From positions 33,823 through 97,822 of the forward strand of contig JAQTVM010000002.1 of assembly GCA_028706745.1 (NCBI GenBank): a stretch of 64,000 nucleotides of DNA, given 5' to 3'. The position numbers and the translations under genes were made by a program. Source of the stretch: Candidatus Nanoarchaeia archaeon (GTDB lineage: Archaea > Nanobdellota > Nanobdellia > SCGC-AAA011-G17 > GW2011-AR17). Shown here piece after piece: positions 39,987 through 48,749 of this stretch (position 1 is the stretch's first letter; each line of letters begins with the position of its first letter). A model generated the notes under the pieces. That model saw nothing but the letters and a program-made list of their open reading frames with translations, was not told where the DNA came from and ran no database searches.

Positions 39987-40550
39987 TTAATAACTAACCT
40001 CCTCTTCTATATAACTATGCGAGCCACATTTTGGGCACGTTCTTAATTTATCTAATTTTTCGCTTAATGCAGCAATATTCCTCTTTGCCTGTTCTGATGC
40101 ACCTAGAGCAGACCAATTTCCAGCCATCATTCCTAATCCTGCCACTTTAATAGAGCTTTGAGTACGTTTAATCTCAGATTCTATACTAATTTCTTGACTT
40201 TTCAAACAATGCCAAACTTTTTTACAGGCCTTGCATTTTCGTTTGTATTCTATTTTTGCTATTAACTGTTCTTTATTTTTTTCATTTTCCATTATTAATC
40301 CTTCTTTTTTTGCCTCTTGTTCTATATCACAATTATTGCAAACATAAATCCTTTTTCCACCTTTCGTCCTATAGTTTGTTTTTGTATCAAAAATTCCGAA
40401 CTTTTTTCCGCATAATCCGCATTTATCTTTATTAACTGGATCATTAACTGGATCAGAACATTTTGGACAGTGATACTTTCCCTCATTTGGGCAAGTATTG
40501 AACCTCTCCCAAAAAGTTAATGTTTTTCCGCACTTAATACATTTTGCCAT
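39987..40550 (-). CDS. Multi-zinc-ribbon protein
   Basis: Several CxxC pairs; start trimmed to MAKCIKCGK. Confidence 0.6.
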   Translation of the reverse strand: MAKCIKCGKTLTFWERFNTCPNEGKYHCPKCSDPVNDPVNKDKCGLCGKKFGIFDTKTNYRTKGGKRIYVCNNCDIEQEAKKEGLIMENEKNKEQLIAKIEYKRKCKACKKVWHCLKSQEISIESEIKRTQSSIKVAGLGMMAGNWSALGASEQAKRNIAALSEKLDKLRTCPKCGSHSYIEEEVSY

Positions 40551-40694
40551 ACATTTTGCAACTCTTAAGTAATATATAAACCTTTTGATACGTAACTCTA
40601 AATGCAAAAACTCCACCTCCAATAACTTCACGGCGGAGCCCTGCCTTTCTCCCAAGAGAAAGCTATATAAGCAATATATTGTTCTATAAATCCT

Positions 40695-41204
40695 ATGGCA
40701 GTAATGGATTACGTTGTCCCTGTGACAAAGATTAAGCAGAGCCTTAGCTTTGAAATAAAAGACTTCTACAAGATGCTCAAGAACTGGATGAAAGAAAGAG
40801 GATATGAAATTGAGGAAAAAGAATATGCAGAGTCAGGGCACGATAACGGGCACAAGACGCATTTCGTCTGGAAGTGTGAGAAAAAAATGGACTCTTACAC
40901 CAAGATAATAATCGAGCTTAATTTCATTGCAGACACAAAGGATGTTGTTCTTGAGGATGACGAGAAGAAGAAGACCCTTCAGGAAGGCAATGTCTCAATT
41001 GCAGTCGGAGGCTACATCTCCAAGGACATTGAAGACGAGTGGGCAATGAAAGTTAAGACAGGATTTGAAAGATTCCTGAGAGAGCTGTATGACAAGTTCG
41101 GAAAAGGACAGAAGTTTGAGGAATATGAGGGGAAGCTCAAGAAGGACATTGAGACAATTGTTTATGACATAAAGACATACCTTAAAATGCACAGATTTGA
41201 CTAG
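40695..41204 (+). CDS. Hypothetical protein, paralogue of 36891-37400
   Basis: Similar length and C-terminal pattern to 36891-37400. Confidence 0.6.
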   Translation: MAVMDYVVPVTKIKQSLSFEIKDFYKMLKNWMKERGYEIEEKEYAESGHDNGHKTHFVWKCEKKMDSYTKIIIELNFIADTKDVVLEDDEKKKTLQEGNVSIAVGGYISKDIEDEWAMKVKTGFERFLRELYDKFGKGQKFEEYEGKLKKDIETIVYDIKTYLKMHRFD

Positions 41205-41279
41205 AGACAGAAACTTTTATAAACAAGCCCCATATCCCTATTAACAGCATATTCCATTAATAAGGGAAGGTGAAAAATA

Positions 41280-41666
41280 ATGCAAAGGGTTTTTGATTGG
41301 GTAAAAAACAAGGTCGCGGCTCCGGCTTCTGATGAATTCATAGAGATGGAGCACCAAAAGCAGGATCCTAAGGTAAGCATAAGGACAATGCAGCTTACCT
41401 GCTTTGACGACACAAAAAAGATTGCCGCTGTCTTGAGGGAAGGAAGAACAATAATGCTTCTTGACGTTTCTACATTGAAAGAAAAGGATGTTATTGACTT
41501 AAAACGCTCTGTCAACAAGCTGAAAGGCGTTTCAGCAGAAATGGGCGCTGAGATTGCAGGGCTTGGAGGGGACTGGATTGTATTGGCTCCCGGCTTTGCG
41601 GAGATTTACAGGCCGAAGCCCATTCCGCAGGCGCCTGAGATGAGCGAAGTTTCTGAAGTGCAGTAA
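41280..41666 (+). CDS. sepF: SepF-like cell division protein
   Basis: REGRTIMLLDVSTLKEKDVIDLKRSVNKLKGVSAEMGAEIAGLGGDWIVLAPGFAEIY. Confidence 0.85.
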   Translation: MQRVFDWVKNKVAAPASDEFIEMEHQKQDPKVSIRTMQLTCFDDTKKIAAVLREGRTIMLLDVSTLKEKDVIDLKRSVNKLKGVSAEMGAEIAGLGGDWIVLAPGFAEIYRPKPIPQAPEMSEVSEVQ

Positions 41667-41901
41667 GTTTCTTTTATTTTTTATTTAATTCTTGGATTGT
41701 TGTGAAAGAAAAAAGGCAGCAAGGGGACACCCCTTGACCCCCGTTGATTTCAATAGAAAAAGAGATTATAAAAAAATAATAATCTGGAAGTTTATTACGA
41801 GGGGCATTATAAACAAACTTTCGGTTTTTATAAAAAATCACACGTTTTTTTTGAGAAAGGTTAATAAAGATAAAGAACACAATTCAAAGCGGTGAAAAAG
41901 G

Positions 41902-42909
41902 GTGAGTAATACACAAAAGAGAACGCTAAAAATCTTGTCTCTATTTGCAGGATGTGGCGGCATGGATCTGGGATTTCTTAATGCAAAACATCCTACATTA
42001 GCATATGAAGTTGCATGGGCTAATGATTTTGATAAAAATGCCTGTGCTACTTACAAAAAAAATCTCAATCATGATATTGTTTGCGGAGATATATGGAAAA
42101 TAGAATTTGAACACGTTCCTAAAGCCGATATTATAATCGGCGGATTTCCATGCCAAGACTTTTCTATGCTGAGAGGGAACAGACCCGGATTTAAGTCAGA
42201 AAGAGGATTGTTATACACTAAATTTGTAGAATCCGTTGCAAAAAAGCAGCCCTTATTTTTCGTAGCTGAAAATGTAAAAGGACTTTTAACAACACATAAT
42301 GGTGAGGCTATGAAAAGAATAACTCATGATTTTGCGGAGGTTAAGCCTCACGGGTATGAGGTATGCCCTAAATTAATTAATTTTGCAGATTATGGTGTTC
42401 CGCAAAATAGAGAACGAATAATCATAGTGGGCATACGAAAAGATTTAGGTTTAAAATTTGAATTTCCAGAGCCAACACATAAGAAAAATCCAGTCCCTAT
42501 TAAAGTCGCATTAAAAGGTGTAGAATATGCTGAATATAACAATGAAAAGATAAGCATTCTTCCATCAACAAAAAAGAAGCTAGAATTAATTCCGCCGGGC
42601 GGAAATTATAAAAATTTACCGGGACACAAAAATAAAAATTGGATGAGCTTAATCTATAAAAGATTACACCCAGACCAACCGTCCCCCACAATCGTTGCAA
42701 ATGGAGGGGGTGGAACATGGGGTTATCATCATTCCGAGCCGCGGCCCTTAACAAACAGGGAAAGAGCAAGAATACAAAGTTTCCCAGATGAGTTCCAATT
42801 TACCGGTTCTGTATCGGAAGTTAGGAAACAGCTTGGAAATGCAGTACCTCCTGAGGGCATAAGACCGATTGCAGAACAGCTATTAAAAACCGTCGAAAAT
42901 GCCATCTAA
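41902..42909 (+). CDS. DNA (cytosine-5) methyltransferase
   Basis: SLFAGCGGMDLGF; GGFPCQDFS; ENVKGL; GNAVPPEGIRPIAEQL. Confidence 0.95.
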   Translation: MSNTQKRTLKILSLFAGCGGMDLGFLNAKHPTLAYEVAWANDFDKNACATYKKNLNHDIVCGDIWKIEFEHVPKADIIIGGFPCQDFSMLRGNRPGFKSERGLLYTKFVESVAKKQPLFFVAENVKGLLTTHNGEAMKRITHDFAEVKPHGYEVCPKLINFADYGVPQNRERIIIVGIRKDLGLKFEFPEPTHKKNPVPIKVALKGVEYAEYNNEKISILPSTKKKLELIPPGGNYKNLPGHKNKNWMSLIYKRLHPDQPSPTIVANGGGGTWGYHHSEPRPLTNRERARIQSFPDEFQFTGSVSEVRKQLGNAVPPEGIRPIAEQLLKTVENAI

Positions 42910-42950
42910 ATATAGAAAGTTTTATAATCTTCATTCTATAACCGCTAATT

Positions 42951-43754
42951 ATGGCTGATTTTGATTTAGACCAAGCGGCAGAGTATATGGGTATTAAGAG
43001 GACAAAATTAGAGAAAATAATAAAAAATGGCCGCGAGATTAAAAGAACGAAAATAGGTAGAAAATATACTGTTAAAAAAGAGGATATTGACGCATGGGCG
43101 GAACATAAAAAAACAAGAATTGTAAAGTTAGATAAAGCTGATTTTTTAAAAGCATTAAAATTTGCTATACGCATTAATTATGCAGGGCATACCAGGGCGG
43201 ATTTTGGCACCTCTAGGCAAAGAAGTGTTACTCAAGCTGTTGAAAATTGGACACAGGGGGTGCTTGCAGAATTAGCCCTTGTTAAGTTCATAAAAGAAAA
43301 GTTTAATGTGAGATTAGAACCAGAGTTCAGAGTATTTGAAGATACTATTGTCGGTCAAGATATTATTAATGTAATAAGAGGAAGCATATCCAATCCTGCG
43401 CGAAAAGGAGTAAGTGTTAAAAGCGGCAAAAAAAATGGTATGATTCTTATTGTTCCAGTTAATGAGGTAGAAAGAACTGAAAGAGTATCAGATTTTTATG
43501 TATTTGTAAGAGTGATATTTTCTTCAGATTTTATTCTAAGACTGCTAAAGACGCACCCCGATTTATCCGATGTTAAGGATATTATCCCTGATTTCGATTC
43601 CATTGAAGCAGAGATCGCAGGATACTGTTTGAGAAATGAATTAGAAAAGAGAACAGTGCCGGAAGCCAGCATTAAGGAGATGAAATATGTTAAACCTTCG
43701 GGTTTACTTAAGAATAACGATGCAGATTGGCGGGAATTTGTAGAACAATTATAA
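42951..43754 (+). CDS. Putative restriction endonuclease with N-terminal excisionase-like HTH
   Basis: DLDQAAEYMGIKRTKLEKIIKNGREI...; SVKSGKKNGMILIV (PD-ExK-like); directly follows methyltransferase. Confidence 0.65.
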   Translation: MADFDLDQAAEYMGIKRTKLEKIIKNGREIKRTKIGRKYTVKKEDIDAWAEHKKTRIVKLDKADFLKALKFAIRINYAGHTRADFGTSRQRSVTQAVENWTQGVLAELALVKFIKEKFNVRLEPEFRVFEDTIVGQDIINVIRGSISNPARKGVSVKSGKKNGMILIVPVNEVERTERVSDFYVFVRVIFSSDFILRLLKTHPDLSDVKDIIPDFDSIEAEIAGYCLRNELEKRTVPEASIKEMKYVKPSGLLKNNDADWREFVEQL

Positions 43755-44147
43755 TTAGTTTATTACTTTTAGTAAAGCTTTTTCAAAATTATTCTTAATT
43801 TCGTGCCCCCATAAACAAATAACTTCATATCCTTGCTGCCTTAATAATTTTTTAACATTTTTGTCACGTGTTACATTTCTTTCAATTTTTTTCAGCCAGT
43901 ACATCTTGTTGCTTTTCGGCTTAATATAACATAAAGGGCATTTATGCCAAAAGCAGCCTTGTAAAAAAATAACCCTGTTTTTATCCTTAAGAATAATATC
44001 AGGTCTGCCGAACAAGGACGGATGCATCTTATGTTTAATTTTATTTGCTTTAAGATAATTATGAATCTTTTTTTCTTGAGTTGTCCATTTACTTTTAATT
44101 CTAGACATACAATAGCTACGCTGCTTTTTCGTTAGATTATCGGGCAT
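43755..44147 (-). CDS. vsr: Very short patch repair endonuclease (Vsr)
   Basis: RSYCMSRIKSKWTTQEKKI; GRPDIILKDKNRVIFLQGCFWHKC. Confidence 0.93.
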   Translation of the reverse strand: MPDNLTKKQRSYCMSRIKSKWTTQEKKIHNYLKANKIKHKMHPSLFGRPDIILKDKNRVIFLQGCFWHKCPLCYIKPKSNKMYWLKKIERNVTRDKNVKKLLRQQGYEVICLWGHEIKNNFEKALLKVIN

Positions 44148-44201
44148 ATGTATTGGAAATAAAAGAATAAACTTTTATAAGCTTATGTCTAAAAATATAG
44201 C

Positions 44202-45350
44202 TTATTTCTTTCCGAGAAGAGAGCTTAAGTAACTGTCCGCTTTCTCCTGTATTTCCATGCGCATCTCATCCATGTCCCTACGCATTGCTTTTTCCTGTTC
44301 GGCTTTTTCTTTTTTTTGCTCTTCCAAGGCTTTTGCTTTCATTGTTGCAAGCATCCCTTTTGATTCTATCCTGCGGCAGTTAAGGCGAAGCCTTGCTGCA
44401 GTTTCAAGAACAGAGATTTCAAGCGGCAAAATTTCCTGCTCAACATCTTCCAAATTAGTTGCATATAATCCGTTCACAGCTCTCTTGACCGCACTCCCGG
44501 CCGCCTTAAGATTATTGAGTTTTGAAACGGCTATCATCGGAACAGGAATAGAAGCAAACTGCTGTGCTTTAGCGTTAAAGTAATTCTTTAATGTTTCATT
44601 TGCCTTTGATTTGTCTTCTAAGCGGCCATTTACGACAGGAATAGATACTGACTCCCTGAGCCCAAAATTTGATTTTCGGGCATTAGGATTCATTAATTCT
44701 TCAACAATTTTCTCGCAGTCATCGCCGCACTCATCAAGCATTTCCCTTGGAAGCACGCCATAGCTTATTATAACAACATCCTGGCTCTCAGGCATAATCT
44801 GCTTTATAATCCCGTGAATTCCCCCGTTTTCTTTTGCAGGGTGCTCAACTTCATGCAGTATCTGCCCAAGCGCATCCCTCGGAGTGTCAAGCAAATGAGT
44901 CATCGCTTCCCTCTCAAGCGGATCAGGCATTTCTATATCAACACTTCCTTCCCCGTCAGGCGTAAGCTTAATTGAGCTGATATGCTTATATCCTTTTTCA
45001 TCCTTTAATACAGGATATCTTGTTGTATTTCCATGGATAATCTTATAATCTTCTCCTATCTCAATATCGAGTTTGTCAAATTCTTCTTTTGGTGCAGAAG
45101 CGTCAATCCTACGCTCGTATCCCTGAAAAGCATCTGCTGACAATTCAACTATTTTTTCAAGAACATCTTCAGCATCGGGCGATGTGATTCTTCTTATTAT
45201 GATTACTTCTGAAACAGGCATTTCCTTTAAAGCCGGTTTCCATGTTTTAGGGTCAATAAGATTTGTTTGGACACGAACAATACTGTCTTTTCTGTATGCC
45301 TCATCTGCAATAATCGGCTTATAACCTTCAATATTTATTCCTTCAGCCAT
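44202..45350 (-). CDS. Uncharacterised protein with C-terminal coiled coil
   Basis: Intact ORF; charged helical C-terminus. Confidence 0.55.
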   Translation of the reverse strand: MAEGINIEGYKPIIADEAYRKDSIVRVQTNLIDPKTWKPALKEMPVSEVIIIRRITSPDAEDVLEKIVELSADAFQGYERRIDASAPKEEFDKLDIEIGEDYKIIHGNTTRYPVLKDEKGYKHISSIKLTPDGEGSVDIEMPDPLEREAMTHLLDTPRDALGQILHEVEHPAKENGGIHGIIKQIMPESQDVVIISYGVLPREMLDECGDDCEKIVEELMNPNARKSNFGLRESVSIPVVNGRLEDKSKANETLKNYFNAKAQQFASIPVPMIAVSKLNNLKAAGSAVKRAVNGLYATNLEDVEQEILPLEISVLETAARLRLNCRRIESKGMLATMKAKALEEQKKEKAEQEKAMRRDMDEMRMEIQEKADSYLSSLLGKK

Positions 45351-45399
45351 TTTAACCCCCCTATGTCACTATCAGCTAGTTAGTACATATATATAAGCA
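45351..45399 (-). promoter_or_regulatory. Promoter/5' UTR shared with the 48279-48551 gene
   Basis: Minus strand CTTATATATATGTACTAACTAGCTGATAGTGACATAGGGGGGT. Confidence 0.45.
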
Positions 45400-45463
45400 T
45401 TTCGGTGCTCTCATTATTGCCGAACGGAACTTATTTAAGACAATTAATATCTTAGTATTTGTT

Positions 45464-46366
45464 ATGAAACGCAATATAATGATAATGGGTGGCAAAACTT
45501 ATGTCATCTCTCTTCCGGCGCCATGGATTAAGAAGTATGGAATAAAGAAAGGCGAAGAATTAGATGTTGAAGAGCAGGGAGGAAGCATTATTATCACAAC
45601 TCCGAAAGGAATAGCTACTCCAAAAAGATTCGAAATGGATATAACTGATTTTGAGCCGATACTGCCAAAAACTTTAGCTAATATCTACAAAAATGGATAC
45701 TCGGAGATATTCATAAAATCTAGCAATCCATTATTGATAAAAAAAGTGGAAGATTATTTCAATAAATATTTTATAGGGCTGGAAGTTGTAAAACAAGAAA
45801 AGAATTCTTGCTTGATAAAGCAAATTGCACTCACAACCACTGAAGAATTTGATAATATCCTTAGGAGAACCTTTCTCTCAATAATCTCATTGCAAGAAAA
45901 AGTATTGGAAGGTATAAAAGCAAAGAATAAGGCTATACTCAGAGAAGCCATAGAGCAGGATAAATTAGTTAATAATATGTTGGCATTATGCAAATCCCTG
46001 TTAAATAGAAGAAATTATAAGGATTACAAAGATACTACTTATGTCTATTGCCTTTGTGAAGCCCTTCAGAACATTGCAGATGAACATAAATTGATTGCAG
46101 AGTATATACTCTCGCATAAGCTAAAAATAAAACAAGAGATTAGAGACTATGAAACTACAATTGAAATTTTCAAGCAGTTTTATGAAATGTATTATAAATA
46201 TGAACAGCAAATACTAATTGAATTAAGCAAGAAAACTAAAGATTCAAAAAATACCCTCTATAATTTGTTTAATAAAAAATATGACCAGAGAGTATTGCAT
46301 GCCAACATTAGGATTCTTGATTTAATATATGATATGCTTAGTTTTAAACTGTCAATGAGTTTATAG
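45464..46366 (+). CDS. AbrB-type DNA-binding plus PhoU-like domain regulator
   Basis: GGKTYVISLPAPWIKKYGIKKGEELDVEEQGGSIIITTPKG then helical PhoU-like region. Confidence 0.75.
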   Translation: MKRNIMIMGGKTYVISLPAPWIKKYGIKKGEELDVEEQGGSIIITTPKGIATPKRFEMDITDFEPILPKTLANIYKNGYSEIFIKSSNPLLIKKVEDYFNKYFIGLEVVKQEKNSCLIKQIALTTTEEFDNILRRTFLSIISLQEKVLEGIKAKNKAILREAIEQDKLVNNMLALCKSLLNRRNYKDYKDTTYVYCLCEALQNIADEHKLIAEYILSHKLKIKQEIRDYETTIEIFKQFYEMYYKYEQQILIELSKKTKDSKNTLYNLFNKKYDQRVLHANIRILDLIYDMLSFKLSMSL

Positions 46367-48271
46367 ATTAGTTTTAATACGATTAATTGATTTTTCCGCG
46401 CTAGCAAGATAAAAATTCGCCCTGTTTTCGCACTCTTCTTTGGAGTATTTAACAGCCATCCTGCCACTAGAAAATAAACTAGCCCCCAATACACAGATAA
46501 ATGTAGCATTATAATCATAGATATTAAGATAATTTGCCGGGACATTCAGATTATTTTTTCTAGATATTTCAACAAAATAATTTAATAATTCCCTCTTTGT
46601 ATCATCATTAAAATCAAACTCCGACTGCTCCAATAAATAAGCAACATCAAAAAAGCCATTAGCATAACATGCTTTTTGAAAATCAATTCCGCAACTTTCA
46701 CCATTGCCTATAGCCATTATATTTTCAAGATGCATATCTCCGTGAGAAATTATTCTGGGCAGAGTAGATAGATAATCTGCCGCCTTTATTGCAAAAGACA
46801 TTACAAGCGGATTATAACTAAAACCGGAATTAAGCTTAGATTCCAGTTTTTGGTGATAATCACAATTTTCAAATATACCTTCCTGGGGGGGTTTTTCTTT
46901 AAAAGAGGTTTGCATTCGAGCTATTAAATTTAATGCACGTTTAGCATATATTTTCTTAGCATTTGTATATATCTGCTCATTATCCCACCAAGGGATATCA
47001 TTTTCGGGCATTGATCGCAATGCTTCTTTGATATAATCAACAGCTTTACTAAAAGAGATCCTCTTTGTTGAATTTTCAGTTCTAACTTCTTTTAAGACAA
47101 TGTAAGTATTGTCTTTATATTGAAAAGAAAATAAAGGAACAGCATATTCTGATTCTAACCTCCTTGCAGAAATTTCTTGTGATTTATACAATTCTTTTAA
47201 AACTTCAGGGGTATTCCCTGTTTTGAATAATAACCCTTCAAATGCCGGAAGGTTTAATTTAATAACATTGTTGTTTATACCTAAGAAAGCCATATATTCT
47301 AAAGATTTTGATTCTAAAATAGCTTTAAATCCCCCAATTATTTGTTTTTCGGTAGTATATTTTTTATGGGCAGTCTTAGTTCCGTAAGTTTTTACTTCTT
47401 CTGTTAAAATATGCGAAGCCGGATTATTAGTTTTATTAATAAATAGCCAAAAGCCATTAAAGAATATGAATTCTCCATCACCATATAAATTTTGCTTTGA
47501 TAGAAGATAAGAGGCACCATCATAAAAATATTTTTGTCTAAAACTAGTAGTATATACATATTCCCCTTGCCAAAAAGAAGCAGAGTTATTAGTAGAATAT
47601 AAATTTTCAGAAGAGAGAGAATAATCAAAAGAAGTATCTCTATTTATTATCGGGACTTGTTTTAATATTAAGATATTATCTGGATCTTCATCCAATAAAG
47701 TTATATCCTCTTCAAAAAAGGCATACTCTTGAATAGACATTATATCATTATCTATCTCAACACCAAATACATCCTCTTTTCCCCCATTATTTAGATATGG
47801 GAAAAGATTAGGATGTAAAACAGGCACTTCCTTAAAATATTCATCTTGGGCAGTTATAATTGTAGTTTCTTCTTTTATAGAGTTGCTATGACCTATTGGT
47901 TCTAAAAAAGGTATTCCTAAATCGAAGAGACTTTGTTTTAATTTAGTTGATGAAAACAGAGTATCTATTATTGGCAAACTACTATTTAAAAAATAAGATT
48001 GCACAATTGCTAAACCCAATACTAATTGAGGATTATAATTTGGGATATCTATACCTATTAAAGAATCAATAATATCCCTGCAAGACTCTTGGCACTTAAG
48101 ATTTAATTCAAAATTAGAAGGCATATGAAAACGGCCTGTTTCTATACTTTGTAAAATATAACCCGTAAAAGGATCTTCTATTACTTCCTTTGTAGGTACC
48201 CTTCTTGTTTTTAAAAGAGAGATTAATTTTGATATTTTTCGTTCAAGATCACATTTATTTTCATCACTCAT
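46361..48271 (-). CDS. Large protein with C-terminal aminoglycoside-phosphotransferase-like kinase domain
   Basis: ISHGDMHLENIMAIGNGESCGIDFQKACYANGFFDVAYLLEQ. Confidence 0.7.
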   Translation of the reverse strand: MSDENKCDLERKISKLISLLKTRRVPTKEVIEDPFTGYILQSIETGRFHMPSNFELNLKCQESCRDIIDSLIGIDIPNYNPQLVLGLAIVQSYFLNSSLPIIDTLFSSTKLKQSLFDLGIPFLEPIGHSNSIKEETTIITAQDEYFKEVPVLHPNLFPYLNNGGKEDVFGVEIDNDIMSIQEYAFFEEDITLLDEDPDNILILKQVPIINRDTSFDYSLSSENLYSTNNSASFWQGEYVYTTSFRQKYFYDGASYLLSKQNLYGDGEFIFFNGFWLFINKTNNPASHILTEEVKTYGTKTAHKKYTTEKQIIGGFKAILESKSLEYMAFLGINNNVIKLNLPAFEGLLFKTGNTPEVLKELYKSQEISARRLESEYAVPLFSFQYKDNTYIVLKEVRTENSTKRISFSKAVDYIKEALRSMPENDIPWWDNEQIYTNAKKIYAKRALNLIARMQTSFKEKPPQEGIFENCDYHQKLESKLNSGFSYNPLVMSFAIKAADYLSTLPRIISHGDMHLENIMAIGNGESCGIDFQKACYANGFFDVAYLLEQSEFDFNDDTKRELLNYFVEISRKNNLNVPANYLNIYDYNATFICVLGASLFSSGRMAVKYSKEECENRANFYLASAEKSINRIKTNL

Positions 48272-48278
48272 CTCATCC

Positions 48279-48551
48279 TCAATTCAACCTTCCTTTCATG
48301 TAATTCTTAAACACTTCTGTAAGAACGAACAGCTTTGCCTCAACATACCTTGTCATAACGGGCTTGATGTATTCCTTGATGCCGTTGGCGTATATGAGCA
48401 CGTCTCCGAGCCTCTTTGCAGTCATGTCATCAATAACATCGCTGCACTGGCCTATTCTCTTTATGCAGGGCTCTGACAGCATTGCCTTAAGATTGTCCAA
48501 AGCGCCCTCCCTGGAGAGCAATTTGTCCTCAAGCATCTTTTTATCTGCCAT
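48279..48551 (-). CDS. Hypothetical 90-aa protein
   Basis: Intact ORF; shared promoter with 44202-45350. Confidence 0.5.
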   Translation of the reverse strand: MADKKMLEDKLLSREGALDNLKAMLSEPCIKRIGQCSDVIDDMTAKRLGDVLIYANGIKEYIKPVMTRYVEAKLFVLTEVFKNYMKGRLN

Positions 48552-48600
48552 TCTAATACCCCCTAACGTTACTATTTGCTAGTTATTAGTAATATATAAG
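48552..48600 (-). promoter_or_regulatory. Promoter/5' UTR shared with the 44202-45350 gene
   Basis: Minus strand CTTATATATTACTAATAACTAGCAAATAGTAACGTTAGGGGGT. Confidence 0.45.
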
Positions 48601-48605
48601 CCTTG

Positions 48606-48749
48606 CTAATGCCTGTAATTCTCCTCTAAAAACCCCACTGCCGCCTTCTGCCCCCTTGCCAGCCTGAAGTCATAATAAGCAGATGCCGCAATCTCAGCCG
48701 CTCCCAGGGCTATTGCCAAAGGAGTCCAGAAGGATATGAGAAAACAGTG
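48606..48749 (-). pseudogene. 5'-truncated remnant of a membrane protein gene
   Basis: Open frame without start: HCFLISFWTPLAIALGAAEIAASAYYDFRLARGQKAAVGFLEENYRH*. Confidence 0.45.
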
